This document shows, piece after piece, positions 16,735 to 25,062 of a stretch of 64,000 bases of DNA. The stretch is from an uncultured Oceanisphaera sp. (GTDB lineage Bacteria > Pseudomonadota > Gammaproteobacteria > Enterobacterales > Aeromonadaceae), in NCBI RefSeq assembly GCF_947495715.1, contig NZ_CANLZU010000004.1:62001-126000 (forward strand), in the 5' to 3' direction. The number at the start of each line of letters is the position of its first letter. The first letter of the stretch is position 1. The position numbers and the translations under genes are program-made. The notes below the pieces were generated by a model that had not been told where the DNA came from, searched no databases, and worked only from the letters and a program-made list of their open reading frames with translations.

Positions 16735-18386
16735 TTCAGTGCCAGCCGGCTTTTACCACGGCAGTCATTGAACATATCCAGTTCCGGTTTATAGAGCTCG
16801 GTCGAGATGTCCATCAAGCCGAGAATGGAGTCAAACAGGTTGTCGTGCGAATAGGCATTGTTTCTGGCTCCCTGACTCAGGCACTGCTGGTCCAGCTGCT
16901 TATCGGCCACAAAGGCATCGGAAAACCAGGTCAGCATGGGTATATGGGTCTGCTCTGTCGGGGCCAGAGAATAGGGCATGCCATGCAGATAAAGCCCCGA
17001 CTCACCCAGCGATTCGCCGTGATCCGACACATACAACATACCTGTGCTCAGGTCCCGACGTTGCTTTAATAATGTGATCACCTCACTCATGATGTAGTCG
17101 GAATAATACAGGGTGTTGTCGTAGGTATTATTCAGCTGGCGGGCGTCGCAGTTCTGAATGTCGCTGCGCTGACAATCCGGCTGAAAGTGGGCAAACTCGG
17201 TGGGGTAGCGCTTGTAATAAGCCGGGCCGTGGCTGCCGACCATGTGCAGGACTATGATGTTGTTTTGCTCGGTTAACTGGTCGAGCTGGGCACTCAGTCC
17301 GTCCAGCAGCACCTGATCCTGGCAATAGTCCCCGTCACAGACCGGATTGTCGGCATCGGGCTTGAATTCGATGGTCTTGATATGGCCGCAGACGCCTTTA
17401 CAGCCGCCGTCGTTCTCCAGCCACTGGGTGTTGATGCCGGCCCGCTGCACTATATCCATCAGATTATCCTGGTTGGCAGCCTGGGTGTCGGAGAAATCCT
17501 GGTGCGACATGCGCGAGAACATGCAGGGCACCGATACCGCGGTGGCGGTACCGCAAGAAGAGACCTGCCGGAAATAGGTGATGCCCAGCGACTGGGTAAA
17601 GGCATTGGTGTCGCGCTCGTAACCGCCGAGCTGAAAATTGTCGGCCCGGGCGGTTTCGCCCACCATCAGCACCAGCAGATTTTTACGGCCGTCCTGCGTC
17701 TTGGCGGTCACTTTGGCGTCTTCCCCCAGGGTCCGGTAGGGAATTTCTTCCTTGAAGTATTTTTCGTTTACATAGCCATAGAGGCTGTGCGCGAAGTGGG
17801 TGGGAATGATCATCTTGTTGAGATAATGATTGTTGCGCCCGACCGAGGCGTAGTCTTTGTAGTAAAACGCCGCTATCAGCACAACCACCAGCACCGATAC
17901 CACGACGGAGGCGAGCTTCATGCCCAGTTCACGAACAATAGTGCTGCGCCGAATGTTCAGCTTGAGAATAATTGCCGCCGGCAATATGCCGGTGAGCCCA
18001 AACCACAGGGCGGCGGTGAGATTGAGATAGGATTTGGCCTCGCCGCTGTTGGTTTCCAGAATATTGACGATCATGTCCCGGTCAACAATGGTGCCGTAGT
18101 TGTACATCGCATAACTCAGCAGGGATGACACCAGAATAAACAAGATCAGTACCGGTTTTTCGCAGTGAAACGGGGTGAACAGGCTGAAGATGGCATTGAA
18201 GCAGGCGACGAAAAACAAGGGAATGGTGAGCATAAAGCCGAGGCTGACCTGTTCCAGGTTGCTGATAATGGTGACCAGTTTGGCCAGCAGGGCCACATTC
18301 AGCACCAGAAAAAAGTAGCAGGAAACCAGAAACACCAGCCGGGTCGGCGTTAGCGTGATGTTTGAAAACGTGGGACGTATGGGCAT
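16716..18386 (-). CDS. eptA: Lipid A phosphoethanolamine transferase (EptA/MCR family)
   Basis: Inner-membrane phosphoethanolamine transferase, 556 residues. It moves phosphoethanolamine from phosphatidylethanolamine to lipid A phosphate, leaving diacylglycerol, and confers resistance to cationic peptides in the family. About five N-terminal membrane helices, then the periplasmic alkaline-phosphatase-fold domain with the catalytic motif MVGETARADNF (Thr nucleophile), Zn-site DHGESLGE and HGMPYSLAP, and paired cysteines. Start at 18386 (MPIRPTF) has a GAGAGG site upstream. The 3' end overlaps the histidine kinase gene, giving a convergent arrangement. Confidence 0.93.
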   Translation of the reverse strand: MPIRPTFSNITLTPTRLVFLVSCYFFLVLNVALLAKLVTIISNLEQVSLGFMLTIPLFFVACFNAIFSLFTPFHCEKPVLILFILVSSLLSYAMYNYGTIVDRDMIVNILETNSGEAKSYLNLTAALWFGLTGILPAAIILKLNIRRSTIVRELGMKLASVVVSVLVVVLIAAFYYKDYASVGRNNHYLNKMIIPTHFAHSLYGYVNEKYFKEEIPYRTLGEDAKVTAKTQDGRKNLLVLMVGETARADNFQLGGYERDTNAFTQSLGITYFRQVSSCGTATAVSVPCMFSRMSHQDFSDTQAANQDNLMDIVQRAGINTQWLENDGGCKGVCGHIKTIEFKPDADNPVCDGDYCQDQVLLDGLSAQLDQLTEQNNIIVLHMVGSHGPAYYKRYPTEFAHFQPDCQRSDIQNCDARQLNNTYDNTLYYSDYIMSEVITLLKQRRDLSTGMLYVSDHGESLGESGLYLHGMPYSLAPTEQTHIPMLTWFSDAFVADKQLDQQCLSQGARNNAYSHDNLFDSILGLMDISTELYKPELDMFNDCRGKSRLALNQTASK

Positions 18387-18499
18387 GGCGAGCCTCTCGA
18401 GCTGCAATAACAGGGTGAAGATGACGCTATGCTATCGCCTGCCAGGTCAAAAAAAGGTCGAAATGGATTCGGCAGGCGCGATGAATGAACATGGTCAGT

Positions 18500-18525
18500 G
18501 GTACCGGGCCGCGCGGCCCGGTACC
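18500..18525 (-). terminator. 26-bp perfect GC-rich palindrome after the cytochrome gene
   Basis: GGTACCGGGCCGC and its exact complement, 5 bases past the cytochrome b561 stop. Without a U-tract it is an atypical terminator; it may be a transcript-stabilising hairpin. Confidence 0.45.
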
Positions 18526-18530
18526 GGTTA

Positions 18531-19076
18531 TCAGTCGATATCGTCTTGTTCGGGCATGCGTTTTTTACCGTTGACCATGGCCCGGATCAGATTTTCCCGG
18601 TGGCGATAGCTGGCCAGCAGCACGCCGCCGACATGCAATACCACCAGCGTCAGCAGAAGATTGGCCATCAGCTCATGGCTTTCTTTCAGCCAGTCTGCGG
18701 CCCGGCCCAGTTCGAGGGTCGACAGCCAGCCGCTGGTCGTGAGCAGGGCCAGGCCACCCAGCAGGGCGATGATCATGGCGGCACCGGCCGGGTTGTGCCC
18801 AAGGTGGCGCCGTTCACGTCCTCGGCGCAGATCCTTGAGGTAAGCGATGGTGGTGGCCGGTGGGCGTACAAACTGACGAAAACGGGCATAACGACTGCCG
18901 ACCAGGCCCCACAACAGGCGAAACACAATCAGCCCCATCAGGGTGTAACCGGCCCATTCATGCACCTGCTGCCATTCCTCGGCACTCAACCAGGCCACCG
19001 CAAAAACGGCGACCAGCAGCCAGTGAAACAGCCGCACCAGCGGATCCCAGACCGTTACCCTGTTGTTCATTGCCAT
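18531..19076 (-). CDS. Cytochrome b561-family di-heme membrane protein
   Basis: Four-helix b-type cytochrome of 181 residues (prokaryotic cytochrome b561 / Ni-Fe hydrogenase b-subunit-like family). Starts MAMNNRVTVWDPLVRLFHWLLV; candidate heme-ligating histidines are in LFHW, QVHEWAGYT, KESHELMA and VLHVGG. The family passes electrons between quinols and periplasmic partners. Its start faces the phosphotransferase gene at 19242 with a PmrA/QseB-type box between. Similar cytochrome genes are found in PmrA/QseB-type regulons in other bacteria, which fits the box, but the electron partner is unknown. Confidence 0.85.
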   Translation of the reverse strand: MAMNNRVTVWDPLVRLFHWLLVAVFAVAWLSAEEWQQVHEWAGYTLMGLIVFRLLWGLVGSRYARFRQFVRPPATTIAYLKDLRRGRERRHLGHNPAGAAMIIALLGGLALLTTSGWLSTLELGRAADWLKESHELMANLLLTLVVLHVGGVLLASYRHRENLIRAMVNGKKRMPEQDDID

Positions 19077-19137
19077 GACTCCCGTCAGTGTTGCTGTGGT
19101 GGATGAGTTGAATTAAAAATCAGTGTAACGAGCCAAA

Positions 19138-19154
19138 CTTAAGCCAACCTTAAG
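19138..19154. promoter_or_regulatory. PmrA/QseB-type box (CTTAAG-N5-CTTAAG)
   Basis: Perfect direct repeat CTTAAG, CCAAC, CTTAAG, matching the known half-site pattern YTTAAK-N5-YTTAAK of PmrA-family regulators. It sits in the 165-base gap between the divergent cytochrome b561 (start 19076) and phosphotransferase (start 19242) genes and 4 kb from an orphan-looking PmrA-type two-component system. Confidence 0.75.
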
Positions 19155-19241
19155 CATGCTTGTCGTGCTCTTTTGACCTTTTTTTCACCTGCTTTACACC
19201 ATCATGATGCTGTTCCCCTTTTTCTTGCCGAAGGCATCAAG

Positions 19242-21233
19242 ATGACTCGAATGAAACGCACCCTGGGGCCTGCCTGGCCCTTTGTCTGTTTTTTACTGCT
19301 GAACCTGTTGTTGCTGAGCCTGAGCCGATTGGGGTTGGCGCTCTGGCAGGCGGAACGGGTGACTGACACCGGGGGCTGGGCGCATCTGTTGCTGCAGGGG
19401 CTTCGGGTCGATGTGTCGACCCTGAGTTGGCTGTTTGGCGTGCCCATGGTGTTCACCATGTTGCTGGCTCACGGTCATGCCCTGGGCCGTGGCTGGCTAT
19501 GGCTGATGCGAGTCTGGCTGGTGGCCGGCAGTGTGCTGCTGCTGTTTATGGAGCTGGCGACTCCGGCCTTTATCGAAACCTATGACCTGCGCCCCAACCG
19601 GCTCTTTGTGGAATATCTGATTTATCCCAAAGAGGTGTTCGGCATGTTGCTGCAGGGGCACCTTGTGGCCTTGCTGGTGGTGGGCCTGGTGCTGCCGCTG
19701 GCGACCTGGGGCTTTTGGCGTGTATCGGCGCGCGTCTGTCGTGATCTGAGCTATCCGCGCCTTTACTGGCGGCCGGTGCTGATGGTGTTGGTGCTGGCCA
19801 TCGGCCTGCTCGGTGGCCGCTCCAGCCTGGGACATAGAGGGCTGAACCCGGCTCTGGTGGCTTTTTCCACCGATCCACTGGTGAACTCGCTGGTGCTGAA
19901 TTCCGCCTACTCGGTCGGCTTTGCAGTCAAGCAACTGGGTAAGGAAGAAAATGCGTCGGCGCTGTATGGCAAAATGGATGAAGAGGCGCTGCTGGCTACC
20001 TTGCGCGAGGCGAGCGGCCGCCCGGCGAGCGACTTTGTGTCTGCGACCTTGCCGACGCTGACGCGCAACCAGGCCAGTTTCCGAGGCAAGCCGAAAAATC
20101 TGGTCATCATTCTGGAAGAGAGTCTGGGGGCCCGTTTTGTCGGCTCGCTGGGCGGCAAGCCGCTGACTCCCAATCTGGATCGGCTGGCGCAGCAGGGCTG
20201 GATGTTCGATCAGCTCTATGCCACCGGCACCCGTTCGGTGAGGGGTATTGAAGCGGTGATCTCCGGTTTTACGCCTACTCCGGCGCGGGCCGTGGTGAAA
20301 CTGGACAAGAGCCAGACCGGCTTTTTTACCATCGCCCAGTTGTTACGCCAGCAGCACTACAGCACCAGCTTTATTTACGGCGGCGAGGGCCACTTCGACA
20401 ACATGGCCAGCTTCTTTCTCGGCAACGGTTTCGAGAAAATTATCGATCAGCGGGATTACACTCAGCCTGAATTTGTCGGCTCCTGGGGGGTCAGCGACGA
20501 AGATCTGTTCAACCGGGCACATCAGGAATTCGAATACTTGTCTAAAAGCGAGCAGCCGTTTTTCGGCCTGGTGTTCAGCTCCAGCAACCACGACCCCTTT
20601 GAATTCCCCGATAATCGCATCGAGCTGTATGAACAGCCGAAACAGACCCGCAATAATGCCGCCAAATATGCCGACTATGCGCTGGGGCGGTTCTTCGAGC
20701 AGGCACAGCAGTCCGATTACTGGCAGGATACCCTGTTTCTGGTGGTGGCCGATCACGACTCTCGGGTGTATGGCCCAGAGCTGGTGCCGGTGAAGAATTT
20801 TCGGGTGCCGGGCCTGATCCTGGGGCAGGGTATAGCTCCACAACGAGATACCCGGCTGGTCAGCCAGATTGACCTGGCGCCGACGCTGTTGTCGCTGATG
20901 GGTATCGACAGTGACAACCCCATGCTGGGCCGGGATTTGACCCGACTGCCCGCCGACGCACCCGGTCGAGTAATGATGCAATTCGACAAGAACTTTGCCC
21001 TGCTCGACGGCGAGCAAGTGGTAGTGCTGCAGCCAGAGAAAGAGGCGCTGGGATTCAGCTACTCGTTCGATACTCAGCAACTGAGTCCGGCTCCCATCGA
21101 TCCGGCACTGTTGCAAACCGCCAAGGCCTACGCCTTATGGGGCAGCATGGCGTATAATCGCGGGCTTTATCGATTGCCTGAGCCGGAACAGGCTCTGGCT
21201 CAGGCCCCGGTGGCAACCACGCGAGCCGAATAG
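19242..21233 (+). CDS. LtaS/OpgB-like sulfatase-fold phospho-head-group transferase
   Basis: Membrane protein of 663 residues: about five N-terminal transmembrane helices followed by a periplasmic sulfatase-fold domain. Key features are the metal-binding start IILEESLGARF, catalytic-Thr region YATGTRSVRG, PTPARAVVKL, SSNHDPFEFP and VVADHDSRVYG. The family (LTA synthase / phosphoglycerol or phosphoethanolamine transferases) moves a head group from a phospholipid to an envelope acceptor, releasing diacylglycerol. Start at 19242 follows GAAGGC; a longer frame begins at 19173. The acceptor (periplasmic glucan, LPS) cannot be read from the sequence. The downstream dgkA could recycle the diacylglycerol. 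Confidence 0.85.
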   Translation: MTRMKRTLGPAWPFVCFLLLNLLLLSLSRLGLALWQAERVTDTGGWAHLLLQGLRVDVSTLSWLFGVPMVFTMLLAHGHALGRGWLWLMRVWLVAGSVLLLFMELATPAFIETYDLRPNRLFVEYLIYPKEVFGMLLQGHLVALLVVGLVLPLATWGFWRVSARVCRDLSYPRLYWRPVLMVLVLAIGLLGGRSSLGHRGLNPALVAFSTDPLVNSLVLNSAYSVGFAVKQLGKEENASALYGKMDEEALLATLREASGRPASDFVSATLPTLTRNQASFRGKPKNLVIILEESLGARFVGSLGGKPLTPNLDRLAQQGWMFDQLYATGTRSVRGIEAVISGFTPTPARAVVKLDKSQTGFFTIAQLLRQQHYSTSFIYGGEGHFDNMASFFLGNGFEKIIDQRDYTQPEFVGSWGVSDEDLFNRAHQEFEYLSKSEQPFFGLVFSSSNHDPFEFPDNRIELYEQPKQTRNNAAKYADYALGRFFEQAQQSDYWQDTLFLVVADHDSRVYGPELVPVKNFRVPGLILGQGIAPQRDTRLVSQIDLAPTLLSLMGIDSDNPMLGRDLTRLPADAPGRVMMQFDKNFALLDGEQVVVLQPEKEALGFSYSFDTQQLSPAPIDPALLQTAKAYALWGSMAYNRGLYRLPEPEQALAQAPVATTRAE

Positions 21234-21401
21234 CGACGACCGATCACGGGTATCGTTCAGCGGGCGCAGGCAGACTGGTATGCTTCGTCCTTGATGGCCC
21301 CGCTGCACTCTGGTTGGTACGGCGGGGCTGTCTGCGATAGCTCTGTCTCGTTCACCGACCATTGAAACCGACATTTATACAACACAGACGGAATTGCTTT
21401 T

Positions 21402-21773
21402 ATGAAACCAGGAAAAACAGGCTTGGCACGCATCATCGCCGCCACCGGCTATTCATTGCAGGGGCTGAAAAGTGCCTACCGTCATGAAGCGGCCTTTCGC
21501 CAGGAATGCTGGCTGGTGGCGGTGCTGCTGCCGGTGGCGCTGATCTGGAGCCCGGGAGTGGTGAAAACCCTGCTGCTGATCGGCAGCCTGATGCTGATAC
21601 CGATAGTGGAGCTGCTCAACTCGGCGATCGAGGCGGTGGTGGACCGTATTGGCTCCGAGCATCACGAGCTGTCGGGCCGGGCCAAGGACATGGGATCGGC
21701 GGCGGTGTTACTGACCATGCTGCTGATGGGGCTGATCTGGGGTCTGATCCTGCTCGATACCTTGTTTCTATGA
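21402..21773 (+). CDS. dgkA: Diacylglycerol kinase
   Basis: Three-helix inner-membrane DgkA, 123 residues (E. coli 122). It phosphorylates diacylglycerol to phosphatidate. Conserved active-site residues are visible: EAAFRQE near residues 28-34 and ELLNSAIEAVVDRIG around 69-83, with E and N in place. Located 168 bases after the phosphotransferase, same strand; the gap contains a GGCCCCGC/GCGGGGC stem. With two diacylglycerol-producing transferases nearby, a recycling role is a natural reading. Confidence 0.96.
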   Translation: MKPGKTGLARIIAATGYSLQGLKSAYRHEAAFRQECWLVAVLLPVALIWSPGVVKTLLLIGSLMLIPIVELLNSAIEAVVDRIGSEHHELSGRAKDMGSAAVLLTMLLMGLIWGLILLDTLFL

Positions 21774-21801
21774 TGATGATTTCTTTCACTTAGTTAACAA
21801 G

Positions 21802-21820
21802 CCATTAACGTTGTTAATGG
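21802..21820. promoter_or_regulatory. 19-bp palindrome upstream of creatinase
   Basis: CCATTAAC, GTT, GTTAATGG: perfect 8-bp arms in an AT-rich stretch, 125 bases upstream of the creatinase start and 29 bases after dgkA. Candidate operator for a dimeric regulator; the remaining leader to 21944 shows no other clear site. Confidence 0.45.
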
Positions 21821-21944
21821 TTATATTTAAAGTATTCATTTCTGTTATGACAAGGCCGAACTTAGTATCAGGTCATGCGCTAGGTCCGGTTGTTTCAGCG
21901 GCGCACTCAACCCTGTTACTGTCATAGAGGAAGGAATCCTTACC

Positions 21945-23156
21945 ATGCAAATGCCACAGACACTGAATATCCCCAACGGCGAAAAAGTCCAGGGCATGTT
22001 TTCCAACGAAGAAATGGCCTCACGTCAGTCCAAGCTGCGCAGCTACATGGCTGCCAACGACGTGGACGCCGTGCTGTTTACCTCTTATCACAACATCAAC
22101 TACTTCAGTGACTTCGTCTATTGCCGCTTCGGCCGGGATTACGGTCTGGCCGTGACCCAGCACATTCACACCACCATTACCGCCAACATCGACGGCGGCC
22201 AGCCTTACCGTCGCAACGCCCTGGGCGACAACCTGGTGTATACCGACTGGCAGAAAGACAACTTCTTCCATGCGGTCAAGTCACTGATCGGCGGCGCCAA
22301 GCGCGTAGGTGTGGAATTCGACCACATCAACCTGCAAGCACTGGACAAGCTGAAAGCAGCCTTGCCGGAAGCCGAGTTTGTCGATATCGGCGTGCCCACC
22401 ATGAAGATGCGCATGTACAAGTCGGCGGAAGAAATTGCCGTGATCAAGCAGGGTGCCCGAGTGGCCGATGTGGGTGGCGCCGCCATTCGTGACGCCATCG
22501 GTGTCGGTGTGCCGGAATACGAAGTGGCCCTGGCCGGTACTCAGGCCATGGTGCGTGAGATTGCCAAAACCTTCCCCCATGGCGAGCTGATGGACACCTG
22601 GGTGTGGTTCCAGTCCGGTATCAACACCGACGGCGCCCACAACCCGGTGACCAGCCGCAAGATTGAAGCTGGCGACATCCTGAGCCTGAACACCTTCCCG
22701 ATGATCGGTGGCTACTACACGGCGCTGGAACGGACCCTGTTCAGCGAGCACGTGTCCGACCGTCACCTGGAGCTGTGGGAACTCAACTGCAAGGTACACC
22801 GTCGTGGTCTGGAATTGATCAAGGCCGGTACTCGCTGCTGTGACATCGCCCACGAGCTGAACGAGATCTTCGCCGAGCAGGATGCGCTGCAATACCGCAC
22901 CTTCGGTTACGGTCACTCCTTCGGTACCCTCAGCCACTACTACGGCCGCGAAGCCGGGCTGGAACTGCGTGAAGACATCGAAACGGTACTGGAGCCGGGC
23001 ATGGTGGTGTCGATGGAACCGATGATCATGCTGCCGGAAGGCATGCCGGGCGCCGGTGGTTATCGTGAGCACGATATTCTGGTGATCAGCGACAGCGGAG
23101 TAGAAAACATCACCCGCTTCCCGTTCGGTCCGGAACACAACATCATCAAGGGCTAA
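21945..23156 (+). CDS. Creatinase (creatine amidinohydrolase)
   Basis: Hydrolyses creatine to sarcosine and urea. Length 403 is identical to Pseudomonas creatinase and similarity is very high throughout (FTSYHNINYFSDF, FQSGINTDGAHNPVT, FGYGHSFGTLSHYYGREAG, EPMIMLPEGMPGAGGY). The catalytic base is His232 in Pseudomonas; His232 is present here in the same motif. M24 pita-bread fold without the aminopeptidase metal ligands. A good ribosome-binding site (AGGAAGGA) precedes the ATG. Followed by a terminator and then by a small peptide and an SSS symporter. No creatininase gene is in the window, so creatine must be imported or made elsewhere. Confidence 0.97.
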   Translation: MQMPQTLNIPNGEKVQGMFSNEEMASRQSKLRSYMAANDVDAVLFTSYHNINYFSDFVYCRFGRDYGLAVTQHIHTTITANIDGGQPYRRNALGDNLVYTDWQKDNFFHAVKSLIGGAKRVGVEFDHINLQALDKLKAALPEAEFVDIGVPTMKMRMYKSAEEIAVIKQGARVADVGGAAIRDAIGVGVPEYEVALAGTQAMVREIAKTFPHGELMDTWVWFQSGINTDGAHNPVTSRKIEAGDILSLNTFPMIGGYYTALERTLFSEHVSDRHLELWELNCKVHRRGLELIKAGTRCCDIAHELNEIFAEQDALQYRTFGYGHSFGTLSHYYGREAGLELREDIETVLEPGMVVSMEPMIMLPEGMPGAGGYREHDILVISDSGVENITRFPFGPEHNIIKG

Positions 23157-23162
23157 TCAATG

Positions 23163-23192
23163 GGGCTCGCCGGTTCAGGCGGGCCCTTTTTT
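23163..23192 (+). terminator. Terminator after creatinase
   Basis: GGGCTCGCC, six-base loop, GGCGGGCCC (one G-U pair), then six T. It separates creatinase from the downstream transporter pair. Confidence 0.8.
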
Positions 23193-23227
23193 CTTTAAAC
23201 AACGTCAAGCAACAGAATACCGATACC

Positions 23228-23323
23228 GGCAATAAAGAGAGACTCGTTATTGCCAGACTACTTCTGGTGAGGCCGGTACAAACCGGTGGAATCAGGGAAT
23301 GTGCAACCAGCGTAGCGATACGC
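23228..23323 (+). promoter_or_regulatory. Structured leader upstream of the transporter pair
   Basis: Three consecutive perfect hairpins in under 100 bases: GGCAATAA/TTATTGCC (23228-23254), CCGGT/ACCGG (23273-23286) and GCGTA/TACGC with a GCGA tetraloop (23310-23323). An alternative CCAGA/TCTGG stem competes with the first. It lies between the creatinase terminator and the small ORF at 23346. It matches no riboswitch class I know; cis-regulatory RNA is a hypothesis. Confidence 0.4.
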
Positions 23324-23345
23324 CGCTCAAGAAGAGGTAGAAATT

Positions 23346-23465
23346 ATGTTGTCTCAATCCTGGACCATGGAATGGTTCGTTTATCTGAACGCCACCATCA
23401 TCGTCTGGTCCGTACTGGCTTTCGGCTACCGGGAGTTCATCCACAAGGGTGGTCGTGGCCACTGA
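23346..23465 (+). CDS. Small single-helix membrane peptide, symporter accessory
   Basis: 39-residue peptide MLSQSWTMEWFVYLNATIIV..., with one hydrophobic helix (about residues 9-27) and a short basic tail ending KGGRGH. GAGG lies 8 bases before the ATG. It is followed 48 bases later by an SSS symporter. Small one-helix proteins next to SSS symporters are a known theme (symporter small accessory proteins), and a second such pair is present at 26491-28019. Function in assembly or stability of the transporter is inferred. Confidence 0.65.
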   Translation: MLSQSWTMEWFVYLNATIIVWSVLAFGYREFIHKGGRGH

Positions 23466-23513
23466 GCCATGCTGCCAGTTCGTAGGACAAACCTGAGTTA
23501 AAGGGAATTTGTG

Positions 23514-24977
23514 ATGGAAAATTATCAATGGTTAAACTGGGGCCTGCTATTGGGGTCTTTTGCCGTATTGATCCTGATCGGCTATTTGTCGAGCAGGGCG
23601 CTAAAAGACAGTGATGCCGCCGGTTTTCTGGTGGCGGGTCGCAGTCTGGGACCCTTCGTGGGTGCCGGCACCATAGTAGCCACCGGCTTCAGTGGCTGGG
23701 GCTTTATGGGATCCCCGGGGGTGGCGTACGAGTTTGGCTCGGTGGAAGTACTGGGTAACTTTTTCTTCGCGCCGGCCATGGTGATCGCGGTATTGTACTT
23801 CGCTCACTTTCTGCGCAAGCGTGCCGAGGAGTTGGGCAGCTGCACCATTCCGGAATACGTATCGCAGGTGCATGGTGGCGGTTCGCTGATCGAACGTTGG
23901 GTCAAGGGCGTCGCCGCCGTGATTACCATAGTGCTGTTGCTGGTGTTCCTCACCAGTCAGATCAAGGCGGTGGGTCTGCTGGGGGCTTCCTGGCTGGGTA
24001 TCAGCCTGACGGAAAGTGCGCTGCTGATGATTTCGGTGATCATTCTCTACACCATGCTGGGTGGACTGGCCGCCGTGGCCTGGACCGATACCCTGATGGT
24101 GGTGGGCATGGGCCTGGGAGCCATCGTGATGATGGTGCAGGTGTTCACCGATGTCAGCCTGACCGACTTTATCGATCGGCTGAATGCGGTCGACCCGGAG
24201 CTGCTCAATCCCACGACCGCGGCGCCTTATGGCGAGAGCAAGGGATCCGTGTTCCTGGTATTGCCCTATGCCTTCCTGTTTACCGCCGTATTGCCTTACA
24301 TGGCGGTGCGCTTCCTGGCGTTCAAACCGTCGGTGAAGATGCATCAGGTGGCCATCTGGGTAGCTCCCATGGGTTGTTTGCTGAGTCTGGTGCCGATTAT
24401 CGGCATGTATGTGCGCATCGCTCATCCCGAACTGGCCGACTCGGATCAGGCCATGCCGGTATATCTGGCGACCTTCCTGCATCCGGCGCTGGCGGGGATC
24501 ATTACCCTGTTCATCCTGTTCGCGATGAAGTCGACCGCCAACTCGCTGCTGCATACGGTGTCGAGCGCCGCGTCTCACGACCTGCGCACCGCGCTGTTCC
24601 CCAACAGCAATGCCAGCAACGAGCGAATCCTGTGGGTTAACCGCAGCTGGGTGGCGATTCTCGGTTTCGTCGGCTTCCTGATGATGCTGTTTGCACCGCC
24701 CTTCATGTTGTCCTGGTTGGGTATTCTGGGTTCCGGCACCCTGCTGGCGGTGATGATAGGTCCGGTGTTTATCTCGTCTTTCTGGCAAGGGAACGCCTAT
24801 GGCGCCCTGGCCGCCATGTTCACCGGCCTGGTCACCAGTGGCAGCTTCCTGCTGTTCACCGATGTGGGTTGGGTAGAAGGGCCGCTCTATGGTTGCCTGG
24901 CCTCGTCCGTCATCTATGTGGCGGTCAGCAAGCTGACCCAGGGGGCCACCTCGGCGGCAATGGCTCGGAGCTACTGA
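23514..24977 (+). CDS. SSS-family sodium:solute symporter, probable creatine/sarcosine type
   Basis: Sodium/solute symporter of 487 residues with about 12-13 membrane helices. The first helices carry FLVAGRSLGPFVGAGTIVATGFSGW and the family stretch AVAWTDTLMVVGMGLG (as in SSF IQTD/WTD motif), and SSAASHDL in the later core. Start at ATG 23514 follows AAGGGA; a GTG three bases earlier is in frame. Its position after creatinase and the small peptide makes creatine or a related guanidino/N-methyl compound the best substrate guess; the family also moves proline, pantothenate and acetate. Confidence 0.85.
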   Translation: MENYQWLNWGLLLGSFAVLILIGYLSSRALKDSDAAGFLVAGRSLGPFVGAGTIVATGFSGWGFMGSPGVAYEFGSVEVLGNFFFAPAMVIAVLYFAHFLRKRAEELGSCTIPEYVSQVHGGGSLIERWVKGVAAVITIVLLLVFLTSQIKAVGLLGASWLGISLTESALLMISVIILYTMLGGLAAVAWTDTLMVVGMGLGAIVMMVQVFTDVSLTDFIDRLNAVDPELLNPTTAAPYGESKGSVFLVLPYAFLFTAVLPYMAVRFLAFKPSVKMHQVAIWVAPMGCLLSLVPIIGMYVRIAHPELADSDQAMPVYLATFLHPALAGIITLFILFAMKSTANSLLHTVSSAASHDLRTALFPNSNASNERILWVNRSWVAILGFVGFLMMLFAPPFMLSWLGILGSGTLLAVMIGPVFISSFWQGNAYGALAAMFTGLVTSGSFLLFTDVGWVEGPLYGCLASSVIYVAVSKLTQGATSAAMARSY

Positions 24978-25007
24978 GTCGCTGAATGGTCAAGTAATAG
25001 CTAAGTC

Positions 25008-25034
25008 AAAAGCCCGGATCTTCCGGGCTTTTTT
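25008..25034. terminator. Bidirectional terminator between symporter and DadA-like gene
   Basis: AAGCCCGGA, TCT, TCCGGGCTT flanked by A and T runs; serves both convergent genes. The same hairpin with loop and T-run recurs exactly at 29159-29183. Confidence 0.88.
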
Positions 25035-25062
25035 ATGTTGTTCGGACCGAGATAGTGGACAG

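Noticed and set aside
23228-23323. Known riboswitch (cobalamin, glycine or guanidine class)
   Set aside because: The stretch GGTACAAACCGGTGGAATCAGGGAA superficially recalls cobalamin elements, but the order of conserved boxes and the B12 box are missing, and no glycine or guanidine aptamer core is present. Kept only as an unassigned structured leader.
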